DNA of 64,000 nucleotides from Rhodopseudomonas boonkerdii. GTDB lineage: Bacteria; Pseudomonadota; Alphaproteobacteria; Rhizobiales; Xanthobacteraceae. The stretch's first letter is position 1. Each line of letters starts with the position of its first letter. The stretch is from the NCBI RefSeq assembly GCF_021184025.1, contig NZ_CP036537.1:5568344-5632343 (forward strand), given 5' to 3'. Positions 8,463 to 17,001 of the stretch are shown here, one piece after another. Below the pieces are notes generated by a model. The model saw only the letters and a list, made by a program, of their open reading frames with translations. It did not search any database and was not told where the DNA came from. The position numbers and the translations under genes were made by a program.

Positions 8463-8487
8463 CGATGGCAAACTGGGGAGCAGGTCA

Positions 8488-9112
8488 GCAGCTCTTCTCC
8501 CTCCCTCGATTGCGCTGCCAGATTTATATCGTTATTTCAATAACATAAGAGTTCGCAGTTTTGTTCTGAATGGCGCGCCAATGTCCCTTATTTCATACAG
8601 AGTTCTAGGCGCGCCCAGCGCCGGCTCAAATTTCGCCTCGAGTAAGCCGTAAAGGGGCTCGTCGCGAAGGAAAGGGCGCGCGGGACGGACTGCATTGTCG
8701 CAGAAAACCGCGAGCGATGCCGACCCCAATAGTGCTACGGCGCTGCCATTCGGTTACTACCGCCACAGCATCTGCCGTTCGTCTCGTGTGCCGAGAAGAC
8801 CAGCAGTTGCTCGCCGGACTAAGGCTCCCGAGGCATGGATATACTTGCGGCCGTGAGGAGCCAAAGACGTCACCGATACTCGGCCTTAGCGCGGATACAA
8901 AGTTCCCGCTCAACCGAGATTCTACGTCGTTCTCGGAACCTTCATTTGCGCTGTGCGGATCAGCTGCCAGACACAGCCTCCAATCACTGCGATTGCTGCC
9001 TGAGAATGGTACGGCCCAACCGAGAACTGTCCGGTCCAATTTACCTGCCGGGTAATCGCCCTTTGAGCGCCTCTGACGATACTGGGTCTGCGGCTTAAAA
9101 AAAGGGATATCA
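8488..9112. other. 625-bp stretch without recognisable gene
   Basis: Open frames exist on both strands (for example 8532-8729 minus and 8717-9055 plus), but none has a good ribosome site, known motif or consistent codon use. Given the broken IS on the left and the transporter remnant on the right, this is most likely gene debris. The 3' end carries the ribosome site of the NTF2-like gene. Confidence 0.45.
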
Positions 9113-9478
9113 ATGCCTCATTATGCAGACGTTGCTGCCGGCTATATTGCTCTTTGGAATGAGCGCGATGTCGAGAAGCGAGCCACAATGCTTGCATCTC
9201 GTTGGACCGAAGACGCCGTCTACGTCGATCCGCTCTCGAAAGCCAAGGGCCTTGCTGAAATGGATGCACTCGTCGCCAGCGTGCAGGGTAAGTTCCCAAG
9301 AGACTTTAAGTTCGCCTTGCGTGGCTCGCCGAACGGGTTCGGGGAATATTTGCGCTTCTCCTGGAGCTTAGGCCCAGCTCGCCAGTCGGCTTCAATTGAA
9401 GGGACGGATTTTGCCACTCTGGAGCGGTCCAAGATCAAGAGCGTTACCGGTTTTCTTGACAAGATTCCAACCTCCTGA
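9113..9478 (+). CDS. SnoaL/NTF2-like domain protein
   Basis: A 121-residue protein with an AGGGA ribosome site 6 bp before ATG 9113. The pattern (YIALWNERD at 11-19, RWTEDAVYVDP at 30-40, then two beta-rich segments with FRFSW/GPARQSA-type strands and FATLERSKIKSVTGFLD near the end) is the cone-shaped NTF2/SnoaL fold. Such proteins act as small-molecule isomerases, cyclases or hydratases, or as binding modules, and the ligand cannot be predicted. It stands alone among decayed DNA yet appears intact. Confidence 0.75.
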   Translation: MPHYADVAAGYIALWNERDVEKRATMLASRWTEDAVYVDPLSKAKGLAEMDALVASVQGKFPRDFKFALRGSPNGFGEYLRFSWSLGPARQSASIEGTDFATLERSKIKSVTGFLDKIPTS

Positions 9479-9508
9479 TTGCACGACACCAGCCGATGCA
9501 TCCGTGTA

Positions 9509-9973
9509 TTAGCTAGGGGGCGGCTTCGAGGGACGAGATTTGCGGCTTATGAGAACAAGCGCGCTATCTCGGCACACGAAAAGCGTTGCCCAGAGCGCGA
9601 ACACACTGGCAATGGCAAAAGCAAGTACATAGGTTCTCAGCCGGCTTCGCAACATATCAAAGGCAATCGGGACCAAGGAATAGGTCGCTTGGTTGACCGC
9701 TGCCGCCTTTGCGACGACATCGCCGGCTTCATACTCGGAGGAGAGTTGCTGCGCGATTAATGGAGGCAACCTATTAGTACTGCCGGCTCCCGCGTCAACA
9801 ATCGCACAGCCCAGAGCAAGGACGATCCAGCCTTCACCGATAGCCAGGAACGCGGTGCTGCTCAATAACAAAACTTCCGGCAACGACCACACATCGATCT
9901 CCGGGACCAAGAGTTCCGGGGAAAGGCAAGATGCGCCTACGATTGCAAAAGTGCGGTCAAACTCACCATGCAA
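9509..9973 (-). pseudogene. MFS transporter remnant (C-terminal part)
   Basis: About 154 codons on the minus strand contain hydrophobic segments (GWIVLALGCAIVDAGAG and LAFAIASVFALWATLFV). The stretch NRLPPLIAQQLSSEYEAGDVV followed by AAAVNQATYSLVPIAFDMLR resembles the second half of an MFS permease. The N-terminal half is absent and no start context is visible, so I read it as a truncated relic. The family call is from general pattern only. Confidence 0.4.
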
Positions 9974-10033
9974 GCTGCCAACTCAAGCGAATTGATCTTC
10001 GGACGCCAGGCGTCTGTGACCACGAGCCTGCGC

Positions 10034-11134
10034 TTAGGCGACCGCCCTTGCGAATGGCACCAAGCTCGCTTCATCCGACATCTGCTGTGGCCGCACCTCG
10101 GTCCAGCGGATAATCTCGAACCGCCCATCATGATGCTCGACCACACTGGTGCAGGATTCCACCCAATCACCAGTGTTGATGTAGCGGATGCCACATTCGT
10201 CATGCATCGCCGCATGATGAATGTGACCGCAAATCACCCCCTGTGTATGGTGTCGCCGCGCTTCCGACGAAAGCACCTCCTCGTAGCAGCCAATGTAGTT
10301 GACCGCATTTTTGACGCGCAGCTTCGCCCAGGATGAGAGCGACCAGTAGGCAAGCCCAAACCGGCTACGGACCCAGTTGAGCCAGACGTTGGCGGTGAGC
10401 GCGGTGCGATAACCGAAATCGCCGAGCAACGCCAACCAGCGGGCGTGGCGGACGACGAGATCGAAATGATCGCCGTGCACGACGAGATAGTCGCGCCCGT
10501 CGAGTCCGTTGTGGATCGCATACTCGACCACTTCTACAGCGCCAAAAGTCGAGCCCGTGTAATTGCGGATGAAATCGTCGTGATTACCAGCCACATATAC
10601 GAGCCGCTTACCGCGCCGCGCCAGCTCTACGAGTTCCTGTATGACTACATTGTGCGTGCTTGGCCAATACCAATTCGATCTCAGATACCATCCGTCGACG
10701 ATGTCACCGACCAGATATACGGTGCCAGCGTCATACTGGCGGAGAAAGTCGACCAACTGCTCGGCCTGACAGCCCTTGGTGCCTAGATGGACGTCAGAAA
10801 TGAACAGTGTCCTGACCTTGAGGACGTCGCGCGGCGTAGGCGTCGGCCGATCTGAAAGGTCGCCGATTTCGCGTTCGCGGAGAAACGCCATCGCCGCGGC
10901 CTCCGCCAATCCCGCGACAGCTTTCGTCACATCGCGATTGGCACGTCGCCTGAAGATCGAGCGATACCAGTAGAGGCCTGCGACAAGGGCTAAAAGTGCG
11001 AGTTGCACGCCACGAGGCCGCGCGTCGGACGCGGCGACGCCGAACTGAAGGCCAGCCAGTAGGATCAACAGCACGGCGATGAGATGCTCAATTGCGCGCA
11101 ACCCGGTCCATATGCGCACCAATAACGATCTCAT
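10034..11134 (-). CDS. Membrane-anchored metallophosphoesterase, UDP-2,3-diacylglucosamine diphosphatase-like
   Basis: A 366-residue protein. Two N-terminal hydrophobic segments (about 13-30 and 37-55) precede a calcineurin-like phosphoesterase with all metal motifs: DVHLG, GDIVDGW, GNHDDF, VVHGDHFD and GHIHHA. The order and the downstream YINTGDWVES resemble LpxH-like enzymes, which cleave UDP-2,3-diacylglucosamine in lipid A synthesis, though many paralogues have other substrates. ATG 11134 overlaps the DedA stop (ATGA), so translation is coupled and the longer upstream frame is not used. Being an accessory paralogue in an envelope-lipid operon, it may act on a modified lipid. Confidence 0.8.
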   Translation of the reverse strand: MRSLLVRIWTGLRAIEHLIAVLLILLAGLQFGVAASDARPRGVQLALLALVAGLYWYRSIFRRRANRDVTKAVAGLAEAAAMAFLREREIGDLSDRPTPTPRDVLKVRTLFISDVHLGTKGCQAEQLVDFLRQYDAGTVYLVGDIVDGWYLRSNWYWPSTHNVVIQELVELARRGKRLVYVAGNHDDFIRNYTGSTFGAVEVVEYAIHNGLDGRDYLVVHGDHFDLVVRHARWLALLGDFGYRTALTANVWLNWVRSRFGLAYWSLSSWAKLRVKNAVNYIGCYEEVLSSEARRHHTQGVICGHIHHAAMHDECGIRYINTGDWVESCTSVVEHHDGRFEIIRWTEVRPQQMSDEASLVPFARAVA

Positions 11135-11790
11135 GCAATTTCCTCGACGGCGTTGGGCGCGGCGATGACACGCGGCGGTGTGCGGCATTGCTGAGCGATT
11201 GCGCGCTTGTAGACACGAAGTCCGAGAATGATTGCGATCTCTGTAGCGATGAGGAGGGCGACCACCCAAAAGCCGATGCTGACCGGATTTTGGTTGCTGC
11301 CACGCAATGCGTAACCCAGGCTGAGAAACGGCATGTTCCAGATCACGGTGCCGATCGCGGTAGCCGCTACAAAAACGCGCGGTTCGAGCCGTAGCACGCC
11401 AGCTGGAAGAGCCAGATAGATTCGCACGGTCGGTAGTGTCTGGCCGATCAGCGTTACCCAGAAATGATTTCCGCGATAGGCATCGGTGAGTTGTTCATAG
11501 AACGAGAACCGCAACAGTACGTATTTCCCGTAGGTTCTCACTAGTCTCTCGATGCGCTGCGAGCCGAGCGCACGTCCGAGCACGTACCAGCCGATCGCGC
11601 CGACAACGGAACCGATGCTTGTCGCCACGATGGTCATCGCGAGCGTCGCGCCATCTGGCAGAGTGAGACCGAGTAGCATCAACAAGACGTAGGACGGAAA
11701 CAGTGGAATGAACTTCTCGGCGACCGCCAGGCAAACGATGCCGGCGAGGCCGAAATGCAGGAACATTGCGATGGTACTTGACGTATCCAT
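11131..11790 (-). CDS. DedA/SNARE-associated (VTT domain) membrane protein
   Basis: A 219-residue integral membrane protein of the DedA family. It has an N-terminal hydrophobic helix (FGLAGIVCLAVAEKFIPLFPSYV), a G-rich re-entrant segment (IGSVVGAIGWYVLGRALG), the signature FxxxRxxGQTLPTVRIYLALPAG-type segment near 115-140, and two C-terminal helices. DedA proteins are implicated in lipid scrambling and undecaprenyl-phosphate flux. ATG 11790 was chosen because it follows the methyltransferase stop by 10 bp and gives a normal length. Both ends are tightly packed between the PmtA-like and LpxH-like genes, supporting one operon. Confidence 0.85.
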   Translation of the reverse strand: MDTSSTIAMFLHFGLAGIVCLAVAEKFIPLFPSYVLLMLLGLTLPDGATLAMTIVATSIGSVVGAIGWYVLGRALGSQRIERLVRTYGKYVLLRFSFYEQLTDAYRGNHFWVTLIGQTLPTVRIYLALPAGVLRLEPRVFVAATAIGTVIWNMPFLSLGYALRGSNQNPVSIGFWVVALLIATEIAIILGLRVYKRAIAQQCRTPPRVIAAPNAVEEIA

Positions 11791-11800
11791 GATGCCTCGA

Positions 11801-12379
11801 TCACGTGTAGAGTGGGCGTCGGCTGATCCGGTACACTGAAGCCGGCGGAAGATTGCGAAAGGTCTGTCCGATGCAGCTTGCCTGCAGATCGAGACGATCG
11901 AGGATTGCATCAGGAACAGGACAGCGTGGTCCGTAGGTGATCTGGTAGACCGCGCAACCAGGGCGGAGATAGGCAAACGCGCCGCTGAGGATCATCAGAA
12001 CCTTCTCCGGCGGCATCGTGAGCAGCCCGAGTCCGGAGACGATGGCGCCAACAGGGGCCCCCTCGAACAGTCTTTCCTTTGTCATCCAAGCTGCGTCCAT
12101 CCACAACACCCGCACGCCCGGGAAGCGTCGCTGCAGAAGTGGAATGAAATCGGACCCGTACTCGATCAACGTCAAATCTTGCGGCCTGACGCCGCGGCGG
12201 AGCAACGCGCGCGTGAAGGCGCCGGTGCCAGGGCCGAGCTCGATCACAGGACCGGTGTCGGCCGATATCTCCTGCGCTATCAGCGCCGCCACGGCGGGTC
12301 CAGAGGGCGCAACGGCTGCGACGCGCAGCGGATCGCGAATCCATGCAAGGAAGAATGGCAGGATGTCAGCGGCCGACAT
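11801..12379 (-). CDS. PmtA-like phospholipid N-methyltransferase
   Basis: A 192-residue class I SAM-dependent methyltransferase. FFLAWIRDPLRVAAVAPSG at the N-terminus and the SAM motif VIELGPGTGAFTRALL (44-60), followed by acidic LIEYGSDF, IVSGLGLLTMP and YQITYGPRCPVP, match the Sinorhizobium/Rhodobacter type phosphatidylethanolamine N-methyltransferases. These make phosphatidylcholine from PE. It is first in a three-gene minus-strand run with DedA and an LpxH-like enzyme, divergent from a two-component system. The exact lipid substrate is inferred. Confidence 0.75.
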   Translation of the reverse strand: MSAADILPFFLAWIRDPLRVAAVAPSGPAVAALIAQEISADTGPVIELGPGTGAFTRALLRRGVRPQDLTLIEYGSDFIPLLQRRFPGVRVLWMDAAWMTKERLFEGAPVGAIVSGLGLLTMPPEKVLMILSGAFAYLRPGCAVYQITYGPRCPVPDAILDRLDLQASCIGQTFRNLPPASVYRISRRPLYT

Positions 12380-12693
12380 AGCAAGTCTCGCTCGAGAGAT
12401 CGCCAGTCTCGTAGATTGGATTCAGTAGCAAAGCCATTTTCAGATCCTTCCGCTTGCTTGTGTCCGCCATCGAAAAGTGGAGCAGTCACCAGGTGAGCCA
12501 TATCGGGCGCGCAGGATGATCAAGCCGACCCTCAATGATGGCTTCGATGTCATCCAAACCTTGCGATAATCTGTCGCGAATGCGTATTCTTCGTAGAATC
12601 TCACCGCGACGCTTTCGCCGAGCGATCCGCAAGGTTGTCGCAATGTACTGGACATAAAACCGGCCACGCCGAACATGAAGGAAAGACGTCTCG
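12380..12693. promoter_or_regulatory. Divergent promoter region, 314 bp
   Basis: It separates the PmtA-like operon (minus) from the response-regulator gene (plus) and should hold both promoters. I see no clear sigma-70 boxes or strong palindrome. Minus-strand open frames within it look spurious. AGGAAAGACGTC just before 12694 serves as the ribosome site of the regulator. Confidence 0.4.
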
Positions 12694-13368
12694 ATGCGGG
12701 TGCTGTTGGTGGAGGACGAGCCGGAAATGGTCGCCGCGCTACGCACGGCGCTCGCCCGCCACGGCATGCTCGTCGATCACGCGCCTGACCTGTACGAAGC
12801 CGAGCTGATTGCGATTGAAAGCCATTATGATGCGATAGTGCTCGATCGCCAGTTGCCTGACGGCGACGGCTTGTCGCTCATCTCGAAACTGCGTGAGCGT
12901 GGCAATGCTGTGCCTGTGTTGGTACTCACTGCCCGCGGTGAACTCGCCGACCGTGTCACTGGTCTCGACAAGGGCGCCGACGACTATCTCGGCAAGCCGT
13001 TTGCGTTCGAGGAATTCCTGGCGCGTTTGCGGGCGCTGCTGCGCCGACCCGCAAGCATGCAGAGCGATGTCGCGCGGATTGGCCGCCTAGCGTTCGATGC
13101 TAACCATCGCGAAGCGAGTGTCGATGGCCGGCTGCTTGAGATGCCACGGCGCGAATTATTGCTGCTGGAGGCGCTGCTGCAACGCATGGGACGCATGGTA
13201 CTGCGCTCGGCGTTGATGGCGGCGGTCTACAGTCTCGACGACGAGGTTCAGCCCAATGCACTGGACACCCATGTATCTCGGCTGCGCCGCAGGCTCGCTG
13301 AATCGGATGCCGGCGTCATCATCAACGGCGTTCGCGGCCTCGGCTATGTACTGCGGGAGACACCGTGA
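12694..13368 (+). CDS. OmpR/PhoB-family response regulator
   Basis: A 224-residue two-domain regulator. The receiver has acidic pocket EDE (7-9), phospho-acceptor Asp51 (IVLDRQLPDG), switch Thr in LTAR, and Lys in GKPF. The C-terminal winged helix (about 125-222) ends with THVSRLRRRLAE and VRGLGYVL. The sequence resembles QseB/PmrA-type regulators. It overlaps the kinase start by 4 bp (ATGA type), making a coupled pair. The divergent PmtA-DedA-LpxH-like operon is the obvious target, so the pair probably senses an envelope condition. The signal is unknown. Confidence 0.9.
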   Translation: MRVLLVEDEPEMVAALRTALARHGMLVDHAPDLYEAELIAIESHYDAIVLDRQLPDGDGLSLISKLRERGNAVPVLVLTARGELADRVTGLDKGADDYLGKPFAFEEFLARLRALLRRPASMQSDVARIGRLAFDANHREASVDGRLLEMPRRELLLLEALLQRMGRMVLRSALMAAVYSLDDEVQPNALDTHVSRLRRRLAESDAGVIINGVRGLGYVLRETP

Positions 13369-14726
13369 GCGCGTTGCGATCGCACTCGCTGACTTGGCAT
13401 CTGGTCGGACGCCTCGCGGGTTTACAGGCGATCATGCTGACGATTCTGATCCTCCTGATCGGGCTCGCAGCAATTGCGCTGCTCCGCGCGGGACTCATGC
13501 TCGAAGATTACGAGGGCAACACGATCGACACTTTGAAAGAAGCGCTCACTCGTGACGCTGGCGGCGGCTTGACAGTACGCAACACGGCTGATTTGTCAGC
13601 CCTTCGATCGGAGCATCCCAACCTCTGGTTCGTGATCCGCGACACGCACGGCCATCAGCTCTCCGAAGGTACCGTCCCACAGCAATTTGCACCGATCGTA
13701 GCCGCACTCGATCACGTTAGCGACGCGCGACTGAGATGGAATGCAGCCGAACCATCGCCGCCCACAGGGCTGGTCAAATGGATCGATAGTGCAGTTGGGC
13801 GGGTCCAGATTCTAACCGGGACATTCGGTCAGCTCTCAATCTCACGAGCGCTGGCAAGCACGCCGCTGTTGTTCTTCAACCTCATTCTGCCGATCATCGT
13901 GCTGATGACACTGGCGACACTGGTCGCGACTCCGTTCGTGGTGCGGCGGACCATGAGAGGACTTGAGCAGGCGGCGACACAGGCTGAACGCATCAATATC
14001 GACCAGCGGGGCGTGCAGTTGCCGCTCGACGAAGTGCCAGCCGAGATTACGCCTCTGGTCAAGGCCATCAATGACGCGCTCGACCGCCTCGACAAGGGCT
14101 ATGAGCGCCACCGTCGCTTTCTCGCCGACGCCGCGCATGAGCTCAGGACACCGATCGCGATTCTATCGACGCGAGTATCCACGCTCGAGGCTGGTCCCGA
14201 GAAGACTCGCCTGCTCGAGGACACCACGCGCCTCAGCGTCATGGCCGGCCAGTTGCTCGACCTCCAACGCCTCGATCAAGGCACGGGCGCCTTCGCGGCT
14301 GTCGATCTCGTTGGCGTCGCCCGGCAGGTTGTACTGGAGCTTGCACCGCTTGCGTTCGCCGCGGGTTACGACATGGCCTTCGAACATGATGACGAGAGAA
14401 GCGTTGTGACCGGCGACCAGACCGCGCTCGAACGCGCGCTGACCAATCTAGTGCAGAACGCTATCGACCACGGCCAGCGCCGCGGCACCATCTTGGTGCG
14501 GGTGACGAATGATTGCCGCATCGAGGTTTCCGACGACGGGGACGGCATTCCGGACTCCGAGCGCGAACACATATTTGAGCCGTTTCATCGGCTACATCAC
14601 GGCGGCCGTGGCGCAGGCCTCGGTCTCGACCTCGTACGATCGATCATGCAACTACATGCCGGCTACGTCGAGATTGATCGATCGTCCTCTGGGGGTGCCT
14701 GCATGCGCATGGTATTTGCAACTTGA
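13365..14726 (+). CDS. Two-component sensor histidine kinase
   Basis: A 453-residue membrane kinase starting with GTG at 13365 inside the regulator's stop. TM1 lies near residues 20-45. A periplasmic sensor of about 115 residues follows, then TM2 (near 165-190, LILPIIVLMTLATLVATPFV), a HAMP linker, HisKA with AAHELRTP (His258), and HATPase_c with NLVQNAIDHG (N box), DDGDGIP (G1) and GRGAGLGLDLV (G2). It is built like the QseC/PmrB group. The small periplasmic domain has no recognisable ligand fold. Confidence 0.9.
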   Translation: MSALRSHSLTWHLVGRLAGLQAIMLTILILLIGLAAIALLRAGLMLEDYEGNTIDTLKEALTRDAGGGLTVRNTADLSALRSEHPNLWFVIRDTHGHQLSEGTVPQQFAPIVAALDHVSDARLRWNAAEPSPPTGLVKWIDSAVGRVQILTGTFGQLSISRALASTPLLFFNLILPIIVLMTLATLVATPFVVRRTMRGLEQAATQAERINIDQRGVQLPLDEVPAEITPLVKAINDALDRLDKGYERHRRFLADAAHELRTPIAILSTRVSTLEAGPEKTRLLEDTTRLSVMAGQLLDLQRLDQGTGAFAAVDLVGVARQVVLELAPLAFAAGYDMAFEHDDERSVVTGDQTALERALTNLVQNAIDHGQRRGTILVRVTNDCRIEVSDDGDGIPDSEREHIFEPFHRLHHGGRGAGLGLDLVRSIMQLHAGYVEIDRSSSGGACMRMVFAT

Positions 14727-14956
14727 TGCGGGCGAAGGGCCGACCCAAGCACTTTGACCACGTTTCGTATGCGGAGGGCCGCTCATAAACTAGGGAGCGA
14801 GAGAGGCTGCGGCTAAGCTTTTGCCGAAAAACCTGCTGTTTCACCTCTCGGGCTGCCCACCACGATTCTCGACCGAAGCAATTGCACCACCACGGCTTGG
14901 AATTCTTCAATTCGTCGAGTATCCAAGGGTTAGATGAATTCGCTAGGCGAACGGAA

Positions 14957-15313
14957 TCATGTCGGATCTGCCCCTCTCTCATCGGGAGGATCGCCTGCGT
15001 TCCTTTCTCCATTCTTTTTATTTCGACGCCGCTCTTCCTGAACCCTAATGTTGTGCATCAGCGCCGTTAGCCGCCGCCCGGTAATTGGCTGGCCGTCGCC
15101 CTGCGTCACGCCCTGCACGGCAAGGCCCGCCGCAATTTCGGTCCATGTCGCTCCATCTTCGCGATGCATCCGCTCCAGTTCCTGACGATTCCGCCGGATG
15201 ATTTCGGTAGCACCTGATTTAACTTTTCCGATTGGCGAATCCTGCCGCTCGGCTTTCAGCGATTTCACGTAATCGCGCAAACGTTCCAGATCGATACTCA
15301 TGGACGTGGGCAA
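14957..15313 (-). CDS. Small hypothetical protein, possible helix-turn-helix
   Basis: A 118-residue hydrophilic protein with two possible starts: TTG at 15313 or ATG at 15301 (114 residues, more likely). It has a charged helical N-terminus (LERLRDYVKSLKAER), IRRNRQELERMHREDGATWTEIAAGL, which reads like a helix-turn-helix, then ITGRRLTALMHNIR and a basic tail. Similar layouts occur in small plasmid or mobile-element DNA-binding proteins, but I do not recognise the family. A perfect palindrome 26 bp upstream (15339-15354) fits autoregulation. Confidence 0.55.
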   Translation of the reverse strand: MPTSMSIDLERLRDYVKSLKAERQDSPIGKVKSGATEIIRRNRQELERMHREDGATWTEIAAGLAVQGVTQGDGQPITGRRLTALMHNIRVQEERRRNKKNGERNAGDPPDERGADPT

Positions 15314-15338
15314 TAGGGACGGTTTCTTAAAACGTCAC

Positions 15339-15354
15339 TTCATCGTTCGATGAA
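15339..15354. promoter_or_regulatory. 16-bp palindrome
   Basis: TTCATCG-TT-CGATGAA, a perfect inverted repeat just upstream of the small minus-strand gene. It is a candidate operator for that gene's own product, by position only. Confidence 0.45.
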
Positions 15355-15818
15355 TAGATCCTGCCAACTCGTTATCCCGGCCCGTCGTATTTATTTCAAA
15401 TCACAAGCCACCAACGTGATTCGGCAAGTTTTCGAGCAAGACCGCACGCATCGCGTGGCTTTTTAGAGATCGGAATCGATTGAGTTGTCTGCAAATGAAG
15501 CTTGATTGGCAGCAAACATGTTGATCACATCGACACCGCCATTCCTGCAACGTTGAAATGAAGTCGCAGTGCGCCCTGGTCACCGAGTACCACACATATA
15601 CCACACAAAAATCTGACGCGACCTGCTTCCCCTCTCTCGATTGCGTCGCGCATTGGCCAGATGCTGGATCATTCCCGTTCATATTGACGTCGTAGCCGCT
15701 CTGATACGTGGCAAAGCTTTCGCGCAGCCAGCTTCGACTGCTCCACGCAAGGTTCGCTTGCTACGTCGCTGCTACAGATCGCACTCCATCGCTCGCAGCA
15801 AACGCAAGAATCCACCTC
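15355..15818. other. 464-bp stretch without confident gene
   Basis: Open frames on both strands lack motifs and ribosome sites. Part of it could be the extended N-terminus of the next gene, whose frame is open from 15708. It presumably includes the promoter of the plus-strand gene at 15819. Confidence 0.4.
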
Positions 15819-16652
15819 ATGATGTCCCCAACGACATCCGATTCTCGGTCAAGACCTGTGGACAAGAAGGACGCTTCGCCCGCGCGAAACGCGCGCAAAA
15901 CGCCCACGGAGCATCCACACATCGCTGCCGCAGCGGCGATCGACGAATTGCTCGCCAACGAAGCACGGGCAGGCCTCCGGCGGACGCGCGACGCCCAACG
16001 CGAGGAATCTCCGAAAGCAATAGCACGGCTCAACGTGCCCCCGGCGCGCATTGTTGCCCGGCCGATACAATCGGCGGGATGGAAAGCACCGTTCTTCTCG
16101 CTGGCCCTGGTTGTCGGTCTTTCAACGCTGATATCAGCGGGCAGCATTGCATATCTGTTTCTACGGCCGCAGTTGGCAGGCAACGTTTCGGAAACAGAGC
16201 TTCGCAACATTCGCGAATCCGTCGCACAACTGCGCCAGCAGGTCGCAGACCTATCTTCAAGTACAGCCCGTCCTGAAGTGGCAAGTTCACAGCAGCCGGC
16301 AGTTGAGCGTGCGCTCTCGCGAAGCATCGAACACGAACCACTCGAACAACACACGAGGGCCACACGCAACTCGGATGAAAACCACGCGAGCGAACCAGCT
16401 TCACCGGCGCTCGAGGTCACGGGTTCTATTCAGTTGCCTATAGCATCGATTGCAACGACATCCCGCGCGATCATTGATGGCTGGCACATTCGACGCACCT
16501 ATGACGGTGTAGCGGTGCTCGAAGGAAAATTCGGAGTCATTGAGGTCTCGCCAGGGCAAGATATCCCGACACTCGGCCGGATTCAGGAAATCAGTAATGA
16601 CAGCGGTCGTTGGCAAGTCATAACCAGCAAGGGCATTGTTGTTGGCCGGTGA
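15819..16652 (+). CDS. Single-pass membrane protein with coiled coil
   Basis: A protein of about 277 residues if the ATG pair at 15819/15822 is used; the frame is open from 15708. It has a hydrophilic N-terminal region of about 85 residues, one transmembrane helix (FFSLALVVGLSTLISAGSIA), a short coiled coil (ELRNIRESVAQLRQQVADL), a low-complexity linker, and a conserved-looking C-terminal beta domain: IIDGWHIRRTYDGVAVLEG, IEVSPGQDIPTLGRI and WQVITSKGIVV. Its topology places the C-terminal domain in the periplasm. I recall similar C-terminal modules in Bradyrhizobium-group proteins of unknown function. The link to motility is by location only. Confidence 0.6.
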   Translation: MMSPTTSDSRSRPVDKKDASPARNARKTPTEHPHIAAAAAIDELLANEARAGLRRTRDAQREESPKAIARLNVPPARIVARPIQSAGWKAPFFSLALVVGLSTLISAGSIAYLFLRPQLAGNVSETELRNIRESVAQLRQQVADLSSSTARPEVASSQQPAVERALSRSIEHEPLEQHTRATRNSDENHASEPASPALEVTGSIQLPIASIATTSRAIIDGWHIRRTYDGVAVLEGKFGVIEVSPGQDIPTLGRIQEISNDSGRWQVITSKGIVVGR

Positions 16653-16972
16653 GCCGCAAACTTTGCAGGAATGACCGACAGCAACGCGCAGGCAGGAAGC
16701 TAGCGATGCACAGGACTGAAAATGAGCATGAGTCCGATTGTTTCGGCGGCGAAGTGATCAAAATTTCCTCTGAGACAAGTGACGGCGTCATATTCCCTGC
16801 TACCGATGCGCACCAGGCGCAACGCGATTGCATGCTCGAACTACTCGGCAGCCTTTGATCCGAGATGAGCCACGCCAACTCATATCGTCATTCTGTCACT
16901 AGCGCGCCCTCGATGGGTGAGACGTGAACAGCATGGCGTCATGCAATGATATGACAGCAGGGCTGGTTTCCA

Positions 16973-16996
16973 TTGCGCATTTTCAGAAATGCGCAA
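16973..16996. repeat. Perfect 10-bp inverted repeat
   Basis: Arms TTGCGCATTT and AAATGCGCAA with loop TCAG. No T-run follows on either strand, so an operator or RNA hairpin is more likely than a simple terminator. Confidence 0.6.
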
Positions 16997-17001
16997 GCAT
17001 G

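Larger units (their letters stand above)
7295..8487 (+). mobile_element. Decayed IS3-family insertion sequence (IS407/IS51-like)
   Basis: A 1,193-bp element with terminal inverted repeats TGACCTGCTCCCC (7295-7307) and its reverse complement at 8475-8487, a 13-bp perfect match with the TG...CA ends of the IS3 family. It carries two consecutive transposase frames, orfA and orfB, both broken. The 4-bp flanks AGAT and GCAG do not match, so the target duplication has been lost or the flank was rearranged. The group is judged from remembered IS407-type orfA/orfB sequences. Confidence 0.85.

Noticed and set aside
12486..12767. 93-codon minus-strand frame over the response-regulator start
   Set aside because: Overlaps the regulator gene and shows no family pattern.
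16706..16858. 50-codon frame after the membrane protein
   Set aside because: Could be a small protein, but no conserved feature or clear Shine-Dalgarno.
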